DNA of 6,082 bases from an uncultured Dorea sp. (GTDB taxonomy: Bacteria; Bacillota; Clostridia; Lachnospirales; Lachnospiraceae): the NCBI GenBank assembly GCA_910579335.1, contig CAJTUQ010000117.1, positions 1 through 6,082 of the forward strand, in the 5' to 3' direction. Numbering within the stretch: position 1 is the stretch's first letter; every line of letters begins with the position of its first letter. This document shows positions 1-5,850 of the stretch, piece after piece. The translations under genes were made by a program, and so were the position numbers. The notes under the pieces are model-generated. The model was given only the letters and a program-made list of their open reading frames with translations. It was not told where the DNA came from and searched no databases.

Positions 1-551
1 ATTCTCTTGTACTGTCCGAACATGTAACCGATCTCTCTTGCTCCCGTACCGATATCGCCAGCCGGGACATCCGTATCAGCGCCGATATATTTGCAAAGCT
101 CTGTCATAAAGCTCTGGCAGAACGCCATGACTTCCCTGTCTGATTTCCCTTTCGGATCAAAGTCAGAGCCGCCCTTTCCTCCGCCAATCGGAAGGCCCGT
201 CAATGAATTTTTGAAAATCTGCTCAAATCCAAGGAATTTAATGATTCCAAGGTTTACTGACGGATGAAGGCGCAGGCCTCCCTTGTACGGTCCGATTGCA
301 CTGTTGAACTGCACGCGGTATCCGGTGTTTACCTGTACCTGTCCCTTATCGTCTACCCACGGAACGCGGAACTTAATCTGTCTTTCCGGCTCTACCAGTC
401 TCTCAAGCAGGGCATCCCTTCTGAACCTCTCTTCATTGGCCTCCACAACTACTCTGAGTGATTCTAAAACCTCTTTCACTGCCTGATGGAACTCTGGCTC
501 AGCAGGATTTTTCGCTACAACTTTTTCCAAGACTTCATCAACATATGACAT
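1..551 (-). CDS. gdhA: Glutamate dehydrogenase, hexameric type, N-terminal part (3' end outside window)
   Basis: The enzyme interconverts glutamate with 2-oxoglutarate plus ammonia, using NAD(P), in the cytoplasm. 183 codons are present of a family usually about 445 residues long, so only the N-terminal substrate-binding domain is visible; the nucleotide-binding domain lies beyond the window and cofactor preference cannot be read. The protein starts MSYVDEVLEKV and closely follows Clostridium symbiosum GDH as I remember it. Visible are NTGYRVQFN (about residues 75-83), the glutamate-binding lysine in GPYKGG (K90), K114 in FKNSL, the catalytic lysine K126 in LPIGGGKGGSDFDPKGKSD, and the catalytic aspartate D166 in VPAGDIGTG. 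The start at 551 is supported by a consensus AGGAGG nine bases upstream. The gene has its own likely promoter in the 256-base gap after purL. The frame is intact to the window edge. The family call is very secure. Confidence 0.97.
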   Translation of the reverse strand, partial: MSYVDEVLEKVVAKNPAEPEFHQAVKEVLESLRVVVEANEERFRRDALLERLVEPERQIKFRVPWVDDKGQVQVNTGYRVQFNSAIGPYKGGLRLHPSVNLGIIKFLGFEQIFKNSLTGLPIGGGKGGSDFDPKGKSDREVMAFCQSFMTELCKYIGADTDVPAGDIGTGAREIGYMFGQYKR

Positions 552-560
552 ATACTTTTA

Positions 561-566
561 CCTCCT
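561..566 (-). promoter_or_regulatory. Ribosome binding site of gdhA
   Basis: On the minus strand this is a full AGGAGG, with nine bases between it and the ATG at 551. It fixes the gdhA start and suggests strong translation. Confidence 0.88.
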
Positions 567-598
567 AAAATATATTTCCTTAATCCTCAAAGCTGATA

Positions 599-626
599 AA
601 AGCGGACAGACAACTCCATCCGCTTT
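599..626 (-). other. Hairpin in the gdhA leader, possible weak terminator or attenuator
   Basis: Positions 599-606 and 619-626 form a perfect 8-bp stem (AAAGCGGA against TCCGCTTT) with a 12-base loop. On the minus strand the 3' arm runs into TTTTATC, so the U-tract is short. It lies downstream of the predicted gdhA promoter and 48 bases before the start codon, so it would be in the gdhA leader; it could also catch transcripts reading through from purL. A copy of AAAAGCG at 633-639 could pair with the same 3' arm, giving a competing fold. The stem is seen directly; a terminator or attenuator role is inference. Confidence 0.4.
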
Positions 627-640
627 CCGCAACGCTTTTG

Positions 641-660
641 TCCTTTAACATTGTAAAGGA
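641..660. promoter_or_regulatory. Inverted repeat spanning the gdhA -10 box, operator candidate
   Basis: The arms TCCTTTA (641-647) and TAAAGGA (654-660) are perfect inverted repeats separated by six bases. They enclose and overlap the predicted -10 box (650-655) and reach the likely transcription start. No T-run follows on either strand, which argues against a terminator and fits a protein-binding site. The binding factor is unknown. Confidence 0.3.
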
Positions 661-678
661 TTTCCGTCCGGAACACAA
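650..678 (-). promoter_or_regulatory. Predicted sigma-A-type promoter of gdhA
   Basis: On the minus strand a -10 box TACAAT (650-655, five of six consensus bases) lies 17 bases after a weak -35 box TTGTGT (673-678, TTG match only). The spacing is ideal. The expected start near 643 would give a leader of about 90 bases. It sits about 130 bases downstream of the purL stop, giving gdhA independent expression. Confidence 0.55.
662..673. promoter_or_regulatory. Inverted repeat in the gdhA promoter spacer
   Basis: The arms TTCCG and CGGAA (662-666 and 669-673) are perfect inverted repeats separated by two bases. They lie inside the 17-base spacer and touch the -35 box. A short symmetric element here could be a repressor site, but a 5-base arm also arises by chance. 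No regulator is identified. Confidence 0.25.
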
Positions 679-807
679 GAATTTTTTTACAAAAATTCAT
701 ATTTTTTGCAATTTGCACTTTGCATTCCTGCATTCCGCTTGATTTTTCAACATATTTTCCGCATTTCCTCTTCAAATATGCAGCAAATATATTTATTTTA
801 TTCATTT

Positions 808-3800
808 CTATTTGAAATATGCTACGCCGGACTCAAAAATCTTCATGTCCTGTTCCCCGTAAATATTCATGGCGACAGACCTTGCCCGTCTCTCCGAGTG
901 CGCCATCTTTCCAAACACCCGGCCGTCAGGACTTGTAATTCCTTCAATGGCCATATAGGAGCCGTTTACATTCCACTCTTCATCCATTGTGACATTTCCG
1001 TCTATATCACAGTACTGCGTTGCTACCTGGCCGTTGGCAAACAACCGGTCAAGCCAGTCCTTATCCGCCACAAAACGCCCTTCTCCGTGAGACGCCGGGT
1101 TCGTGTATATACCGCCAAGCTCCGCTTTTTTCAGCCACGGAGACTTGTCCGTAACCACTTTCACATAAATCATCTTGGAAATGTGCCGTCCAATCGTGTT
1201 GTAGGTCAGCGTCGGAGAATTTTCATCCTGTCCGGTAATCTGTCCGCCCGGAACAAGGCCAAGCTTAATCAGCGCCTGAAAACCGTTGCAGATGCCAAGG
1301 GCAAGACCGTCTCTCTCATTTAAGAGACGCTCCACCGCCTCCTTTATCTTCGCATTCTGGAATGCGGTAGCAAAAAACTTTGCGGACCCGTCCGGCTCGT
1401 CGCCAGCAGAAAAGCCGCCTGGGAACATAATAATCTGCGCCCCGTCAATAGCCTTTTCAAAAACATTCACAGAATCAACAATATCCGCAGCATCAAGGTT
1501 TTTAAACACCTTCGTTACAACCTTTGCACCTGCCCGCTCAAACGCCTTCGTGCTGTCATACTCGCAGTTCGTTCCCGGAAATACCGGAATAAATACCGTC
1601 GGCTGAGCAATCTTATGAGAACAGATATGGATATCCGATGCATGGTATAGCCCGGTTTCTATCTTTTCCTGCTGGCCTTTGGCGCCGGAATTTGTCTTAA
1701 ACACCTTTTCAAGAGGCTCTTTCCACGCTTTTTCCGCCTCTTCCTCCAAGATAGACACATTGCCGTAGGAGAAAGTCCTATCTTCTGTCACTTCGCCGAG
1801 CACCGTGTAGCGAATCGCAAGCTCCCCTGTTTTTCCGTCAGCGACCTCCGCTACGATATCGCCGAACGCAGGGGCAAACAAATCTCTTGCGTCCATGTTG
1901 TGCTCAATCTTTACGCCCATCCGGTTGCCGAATGCCATACGGCTCACCGCAGCAATCACTCCGTGGCGGTCCGCAGCATATGCCGATACAATTCTGCCCG
2001 CCCGGATATCTTCCGTAAATTTCCCGTACTGCTCCATCACCTTTTCATAAACCGGAACATCATATTCATCCGTCGGAATGCGCAGCCATACCAGTTTGTT
2101 CCCTGCCTTCTTAAGCTCAGGCGTAATGATGTCTCTCTCCTTTGCGACGTCTACGGCAAACGATACAAGTGTCGGTGGCACGTCAATATCCTCAAAAGTG
2201 CCGGACATACTGTCCTTTCCTCCGATAGACGGAAGCCCGAAGCCAAGCTGCGCATTATATGCGCCGAGAAGCGCCGCAAACGGCTGGCTCCATCTGTGAG
2301 GCTCTTTTGTCATGCGTCGGAAATATTCCTGGAAGGTAAACCGTATCTTTCTGTAATCGCCGCCGTTAGCCACAATCTTCGCAACCGATTCCGTCACCGC
2401 ATAGATCGCACCGTGATACGGGCTCCATGTAGACAGATATGGGTCAAATCCGTAACTCATCATCGTCACGGTATCACAGTCGCCCTTAAGCACCGGAAGC
2501 TTTGCAACCATCGCCTGCGTCTCCGTCGTCTGGTATTTTCCTCCGTGAGGCATAAATACGGAACCTGCGCCGATAGAACCGTCAAACATCTCAACAAGCC
2601 CTTTTTGAGAGCAGACATTAAGGTCGGAAAGAACGGAAAGCCATTTCTTCCTTACATCCTTCACTTCCTCTCTCACAAGGATGCTGTTCTTCCGGCTCGG
2701 AATATCCACCGCTACCGCCGTCTCCTGATGAGCGCCGTTCGTATCTAAAAATGCCCTTGACAGGTTGACGATTTCTTTTCCCCTCCAGGAGAGAATAAGC
2801 CTCGGCTCTTTTGTAACGACCGCCACCTCAACAGCCTCTAAATTCTCCTCTTTTGCATAACCCATAAATTCCGCTGTATCTTTTGAGTCTATAACAACTG
2901 CCATACGCTCCTGCGACTCGGAAATCGCAATCTCCGTACCGTCAAGGCCCGCATACTTTTTCGGGACTTTGTCAAGGTCGATGCGAAGCCCGTCCGCAAG
3001 CTCGCCAATCGCTACCGATACTCCGCCGGCGCCGAAATCGTTGCACTTTTTAATTAACTTACTTACCTCTTCCCTGCGGAACATACGCTGAATCTTTCGT
3101 TCCGTAGGCGCATTCCCTTTCTGGACCTCCGCTCCGCAGGTCTCGATAGACTCTGTCGTATGGACTTTTGAAGAGCCGGTTGCGCCGCCGCACCCGTCGC
3201 GGCCGGTACGCCCGCCAAGCAAAATAATGATATCCCCCGGCTCGGACGTCTCCCTGATTACCGCACGTCTCGGAGCGGCGCCAAGGACTGCACCGATTTC
3301 CATGCGCTTCGCCACATAGTTCGGATGGTAGATTTCCTTTACGGCTCCGGTGGCCAGTCCGATTTGATTGCCGTAGGAGCTGTATCCGTGGGCGGCCTCA
3401 CGCACAAGCTTCTTCTGGGGAAGCTTTCCCTTTAACGTATCCTTCACGGAAACCGTCGGATCCGCCGCGCCCGTCACGCGCATCGCCTGATACACGTACG
3501 TACGTCCTGAAAGCGGGTCGCGTATCGCACCGCCAAGACAGGTGGCCGCTCCTCCGAAAGGTTCGATTTCCGTCGGGTGATTGTGGGTTTCATTCTTAAA
3601 ATTAACAAGCCATTCCTCTTCTGCGCCGTCGACCGTAACCGGGACAACAATACTGCAGGCATTGATTTCCTCGGACTCCTCCTGATCCGCAAGCTTCCCT
3701 TCCTTCTTCAGCTTGCGCATCGCCATCAGCGCCAAATCCATCAGACATACGAACTTGTCCTCCCTGCCCTTAAAGATTTCGCTGTGATCTGAAAGATACT

Positions 3801-4575
3801 GCTTGTAAGTGTCTTCTATTGGCGCCTTATAATCCCCCTCGCCGAAAGCAACCTCGGTAAGCTCCGTTGAGAAAGTCGTATGGCGGCAATGGTCAGACCA
3901 ATAGGTGTCAAGCACGCGGATTTCCGTCATCGACGGGTCTCTGTTTTCCTCACTTCTAAAATAATTCTGAATATGCTGAAAATCTTTCAATGTCATAGCA
4001 AGACCCAGAGACTTATAAAGCTCCGTAAGCTCCTTCTCCGCCATATTCGTAAAGCCTTCAAAGATCATGATGTCCTCCGGCTCGTCAAACACCGTCACCA
4101 GCGTCTCCGGCTTCTCCAAGCCGGTCTCCCTTGAATCAACCGGATTGATACAGTGCGCTTTCACTGCCTCCAGCTCTGCATCGGTCACTTTTCTTCCTTC
4201 GCCCTTAATTACATAGACAACCGCCGTCTTAATCACCGGCTGTTCATCTTCCTTTATAAACTGGATACACTGCACCGCAGAATCCGCCCTCTGGTCAAAC
4301 TGTCCCGGAAGGTATTCCACAGAAAACACCCTGCTGTCTTCCTCGGCCGGAAATTCCTCTCTGTAAAGGATATCCACCGGCGGCTCTGCAAATATGCCGT
4401 TACATGCCTTTTCAAATGTATCATCCGAAACATTTTCCACGTCATAGCGAATCAGGATGCGGACTGAAGCGATATCCTTAATTCCGAGATATCCTTTCAT
4501 TTCATGTTCCAAATCCTTTGCCTGTACTGCAAAATCCGGTTTCTTTTCTACAAATACGCGTTTTACATTACCCAT
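808..4575 (-). CDS. purL: Phosphoribosylformylglycinamidine synthase, single-chain (FGAM synthase)
   Basis: This cytoplasmic enzyme catalyses the fourth step of de novo purine synthesis: FGAR + glutamine + ATP + water give FGAM + glutamate + ADP + Pi. At 1,255 residues it is the fused large form, unlike the separate PurS, PurQ and PurL of Bacillus; Salmonella PurL has 1,295. In order: a PurS-like N-terminal region (about 1-150); a linker and first synthetase half with DTYWSDHCRHTTF (223-235) and NFKNETHNHPTEIEPFGG (325-342); a second half with LPSIGGKDSMSG (781-792); and a C-terminal glutamine amidotransferase domain (about 992-1255). That domain carries FPGTNCEYD (999-1007), FPGGFSAGDE (1051-1060), nucleophile C1096 in GICNGFQ, SHGEGRF (1162-1168), and H1226 and E1228 in MAHSER, completing the triad. 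The start follows AAGGAGGAA at 4581-4589, with seven bases between GGAGG and ATG. No frameshift or missing catalytic residue is seen. Confidence 0.98.
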   Translation of the reverse strand: MGNVKRVFVEKKPDFAVQAKDLEHEMKGYLGIKDIASVRILIRYDVENVSDDTFEKACNGIFAEPPVDILYREEFPAEEDSRVFSVEYLPGQFDQRADSAVQCIQFIKEDEQPVIKTAVVYVIKGEGRKVTDAELEAVKAHCINPVDSRETGLEKPETLVTVFDEPEDIMIFEGFTNMAEKELTELYKSLGLAMTLKDFQHIQNYFRSEENRDPSMTEIRVLDTYWSDHCRHTTFSTELTEVAFGEGDYKAPIEDTYKQYLSDHSEIFKGREDKFVCLMDLALMAMRKLKKEGKLADQEESEEINACSIVVPVTVDGAEEEWLVNFKNETHNHPTEIEPFGGAATCLGGAIRDPLSGRTYVYQAMRVTGAADPTVSVKDTLKGKLPQKKLVREAAHGYSSYGNQIGLATGAVKEIYHPNYVAKRMEIGAVLGAAPRRAVIRETSEPGDIIILLGGRTGRDGCGGATGSSKVHTTESIETCGAEVQKGNAPTERKIQRMFRREEVSKLIKKCNDFGAGGVSVAIGELADGLRIDLDKVPKKYAGLDGTEIAISESQERMAVVIDSKDTAEFMGYAKEENLEAVEVAVVTKEPRLILSWRGKEIVNLSRAFLDTNGAHQETAVAVDIPSRKNSILVREEVKDVRKKWLSVLSDLNVCSQKGLVEMFDGSIGAGSVFMPHGGKYQTTETQAMVAKLPVLKGDCDTVTMMSYGFDPYLSTWSPYHGAIYAVTESVAKIVANGGDYRKIRFTFQEYFRRMTKEPHRWSQPFAALLGAYNAQLGFGLPSIGGKDSMSGTFEDIDVPPTLVSFAVDVAKERDIITPELKKAGNKLVWLRIPTDEYDVPVYEKVMEQYGKFTEDIRAGRIVSAYAADRHGVIAAVSRMAFGNRMGVKIEHNMDARDLFAPAFGDIVAEVADGKTGELAIRYTVLGEVTEDRTFSYGNVSILEEEAEKAWKEPLEKVFKTNSGAKGQQEKIETGLYHASDIHICSHKIAQPTVFIPVFPGTNCEYDSTKAFERAGAKVVTKVFKNLDAADIVDSVNVFEKAIDGAQIIMFPGGFSAGDEPDGSAKFFATAFQNAKIKEAVERLLNERDGLALGICNGFQALIKLGLVPGGQITGQDENSPTLTYNTIGRHISKMIYVKVVTDKSPWLKKAELGGIYTNPASHGEGRFVADKDWLDRLFANGQVATQYCDIDGNVTMDEEWNVNGSYMAIEGITSPDGRVFGKMAHSERRARSVAMNIYGEQDMKIFESGVAYFK

Positions 4576-4592
4576 TTATCTTCCTCCTTCAT

Positions 4593-4612
4593 GCAGCGGC
4601 GCCGGCCCCTGC
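4593..4612 (-). other. GC-rich hairpin in the purL leader, just before its ribosome binding site
   Basis: Four outer pairs (GCAG with CTGC), one G-G mismatch in RNA, three inner pairs (GGC with GCC) and a CGGC loop form a compact hairpin. It ends three bases before the AAGGAGGAA element. It is markedly GC-richer than the surrounding leader. It has no U-tract, so it is not a terminator. A role in translation or mRNA stability is inference. The leader is too short for a purine riboswitch, and I see no such motif. Confidence 0.35.
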
Positions 4613-4639
4613 CTTTTATGCCGTATCCCCATATATAAC

Positions 4640-4648
4640 ATTGTATCA
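4640..4648 (-). promoter_or_regulatory. Predicted extended -10 promoter of purL
   Basis: On the minus strand TGATACAAT is an extended -10 element (TG, one base, then TACAAT). The 17 bases upstream contain a run of seven A, and no good -35 box sits at the expected distance, as is common for extended -10 promoters. Transcription would start near 4633, giving a leader of just under 60 bases. The same TACAATGTTA string occurs at the gdhA promoter. Confidence 0.55.
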
Positions 4649-4661
4649 TAATTTTTTTACA

Positions 4662-4679
4662 AGCGATAGGATTATCGCT
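4662..4679. other. Perfect 7-bp hairpin overlapping the stop codon of the membrane protein gene
   Basis: AGCGATA (4662-4668) and TATCGCT (4673-4679) pair perfectly around a 4-base loop. On the minus strand the TAA stop at 4672-4674 lies within it, and only TTGT follows, so it is a poor terminator in the direction of the genes. On the plus strand it is followed by GATTTTTAG, a better T-run, but no plus-strand gene leads into it. It may weakly separate the upstream unit from purL or simply stabilise an mRNA end. Confidence 0.35.
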
Positions 4680-5433
4680 GATTTTTAGACCGCAAACGCA
4701 CGATGCCGCCAAAGGGCCTCCTGCCGGCCGCCGTGCGCACAAGCCATACCGCTCCTCCAAGCAGCGCAAGGCTTACGGCAAATACAGCCGCAATCCTGAT
4801 TGCCATATCCGAAAAGAATCCTTCCGGCAGCATACGTATCATGTAATCCGTGGTCTCGTCAAATATCCACAAGTCATTCGTAAAAAATATTTCATGGAAT
4901 ATTGTAAAGCATTTCGTAAAGTCGATATAAAACGAAATTCCAAGAAATGCAAACGCAGCCGCAAGAACCGCCATCGCCGTCTTATACGCCACCGGCAGCA
5001 GCCGGGGAACGTCCGCCTTTTTCACTGCCAGCATTCCAATCAAAAGAAGCGATGCAAAAAAAAGCGCCGTCCGAAGCTTCAGCCCGCCAAGAAAGAGCTT
5101 CCTTACATCCTCCATGTGAATCCTGTCCTGTTCATTGAAAAAATCCTGTCTTCTCCCGTCCACGTCCGTCTCAATAGAAAGCTTGTCTTTGCGGCCAATC
5201 AGGTATTCCATCATGTAATCCGTCACGGCCATCACATCTGATAGCTCCATCCCAAGCGGCTCTGTCACGTTGTACTTCACATATTCCTTTTCATAGAAAC
5301 GGTATTTCGCATCCCCGTAAACCGCTATCTGAACGCTTGTAAGAAGCAGGGACACTACTAGCAAAAACATTGCCAGTACAGCAAAAAAAAGATGAATTTT
5401 GCCTTGTACTTTGTTATCTTGTCCTTTTTCCAT
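4672..5433 (-). CDS. DUF1461/TIGR01906-family integral membrane protein
   Basis: This 253-residue membrane protein has an unknown biochemical role. Four hydrophobic segments are visible at about residues 13-38, 117-137, 148-172 and 209-232. Positively charged residues at the N-terminus, in the TM2-TM3 loop and at the C-terminal tail (RTAAGRR, RLRSKNQR) place both ends in the cytoplasm. The roughly 78-residue loop after TM1 would be outside and carries YEKEYVKYNV (47-56) and FFNEQDRIHMEDV (98-110). The second outer loop carries FTIFHEIFFTNDLWIFDE (176-193). These blocks match the TIGR01906 pattern as I remember it, and the length is about normal. Its start lies two bases after the stop of the preceding small gene, with only a weak GGAAAG element inside that gene's last codons, so translation is probably coupled. 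The family call is good; function is not known to me. Confidence 0.85.
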   Translation of the reverse strand: MEKGQDNKVQGKIHLFFAVLAMFLLVVSLLLTSVQIAVYGDAKYRFYEKEYVKYNVTEPLGMELSDVMAVTDYMMEYLIGRKDKLSIETDVDGRRQDFFNEQDRIHMEDVRKLFLGGLKLRTALFFASLLLIGMLAVKKADVPRLLPVAYKTAMAVLAAAFAFLGISFYIDFTKCFTIFHEIFFTNDLWIFDETTDYMIRMLPEGFFSDMAIRIAAVFAVSLALLGGAVWLVRTAAGRRPFGGIVRLRSKNQR

Positions 5434-5435
5434 AT

Positions 5436-5732
5436 TTATCTTTCCGCCATCGTGAATTTTGCGTTGTCAGCAAGATACTTTTCATTATCCTGCGCATCTG
5501 ACAGCATAATTTTTGAAGAACCCTTCTGTAAAAACCGAAGCACCTCCCTGCTCTCGATTTGAAACAAAAATACTTTCCCATCGTCTGCGTTTGCTATCAG
5601 AATATTGTCTTTAATCTCAAACGTCCCTTGTACATTGTTGGACAGCAGTACATTATACAGAAACATAAACCTGCCGTCCTTCCCGTCAATTTCAATAGCC
5701 GGTATTACAGCAGTATCTTCGTTGGCTTCCAT
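5436..5732 (-). CDS. Small beta-rich domain protein, possibly N-terminally truncated
   Basis: This 98-residue acidic protein starts MEANEDTAVIPAIEIDG. It has alternating hydrophobic stretches suggestive of a small beta-sheet domain (RFMFLYNVLL, GTFEIKDNILIAN, KVFLFQI, VLRFLQKGSSKIML). The pattern resembles, from memory, domains at the C-terminus of BlaR1/M56-like membrane proteins and small secreted proteins of Lachnospiraceae; I cannot name a function. No signal peptide or membrane segment is present. The only in-frame start is ATG 5732-5730, which overlaps the TAA of a 14-codon upstream frame (TAATG) and lacks its own strong ribosome binding site. The same frame stays open upstream without any ATG, GTG or TTG and reads TSYGEAEGYYL just before the start. 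GYYL looks like the natural beginning of the domain, so the gene may be a remnant or may need coupling. It lies two bases before the membrane protein gene. Confidence 0.6.
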   Translation of the reverse strand: MEANEDTAVIPAIEIDGKDGRFMFLYNVLLSNNVQGTFEIKDNILIANADDGKVFLFQIESREVLRFLQKGSSKIMLSDAQDNEKYLADNAKFTMAER

Positions 5733-5776
5733 TAGATAGTATCCCTCTGCCTCTCCATAAGAAGTTTCCGTTTCAT
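5732..5776 (-). CDS. 14-codon reading frame with strong ribosome binding site (leader peptide or broken gene start)
   Basis: The frame encodes MKRKLLMERQRDTI and ends in a TAA that shares one base with the ATG of the next gene. Its ATG is well placed behind AGGAG at 5785-5789 (eight bases between them), much better than any signal for the downstream gene. MKRKLL resembles the charged start of a signal peptide or membrane helix, but the hydrophobic part is missing. It may be a coupling leader, or the original start of the downstream gene now out of frame after a small insertion or deletion. Existence of the frame is certain; its translation and meaning are inference. Confidence 0.4.
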   Translation of the reverse strand: MKRKLLMERQRDTI

Positions 5777-5784
5777 ACGTCCTT

Positions 5785-5789
5785 CTCCT
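5785..5789 (-). promoter_or_regulatory. Ribosome binding site of the 14-codon frame
   Basis: AGGAG on the minus strand lies within GAGGAGAAGG, eight bases before the ATG at 5776. It shows that translation of this unit most likely begins at 5776 rather than at 5732. Confidence 0.65.
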
Positions 5790-5797
5790 CTCAAAAT

Positions 5798-5803
5798 AAT
5801 ATA
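5798..5803 (-). promoter_or_regulatory. Candidate -10 box before the small-gene unit
   Basis: TATATT on the minus strand is a fair -10 box, and a 10-base palindrome GAAAATTTTC (5806-5815) lies just upstream. No convincing -35 box is present 16-18 bases away (GAAAAA at 17). The start would fall near 5791, giving a leader of only about 15 bases. Cotranscription from the gene ending at 5851 is equally possible, as I see no clear terminator between them. Confidence 0.25.
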
Positions 5804-5850
5804 CCGAAAATTTTCCTTATTTTTTCATTACGGCAAAGCCCGCAGATACA

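Noticed and set aside
679..698. Inverted repeat GAATTTTT / AAAAATTC between purL and gdhA as a purL terminator
   Set aside because: The stem is almost all A-T and is followed on the minus strand by TTGTGTTCC, not a U-tract; it more likely reflects AT-rich DNA upstream of the gdhA promoter.
587..805. 72-codon minus-strand frame starting just after the purL stop
   Set aside because: It has no ribosome binding site, has a low-complexity, lysine- and cysteine-rich composition, and runs straight through the predicted gdhA promoter and leader hairpin.
1900..2748. 282-codon plus-strand frame (and the 706-1323 frame)
   Set aside because: Both are opposite-strand shadows lying mostly or wholly over the intact purL gene; their Arg/His-rich composition is typical of antisense frames.
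3494..3505. ACGT repeated three times
   Set aside because: It falls within conserved purL codons for RTYVY, so it is explained by coding sequence, and three copies are too few to be notable.
4563..4592. Short upstream frame MKEEDKWVM overlapping the purL start
   Set aside because: Its ATG lies between the leader hairpin and the purL ribosome binding site, has no ribosome binding site of its own, and its codons are the purL ribosome binding site itself.
4947..5241. Plus-strand frames over the membrane protein gene
   Set aside because: They are antisense shadows of the DUF1461-type gene, with biased Lys/Arg/Pro composition and no ribosome binding sites.
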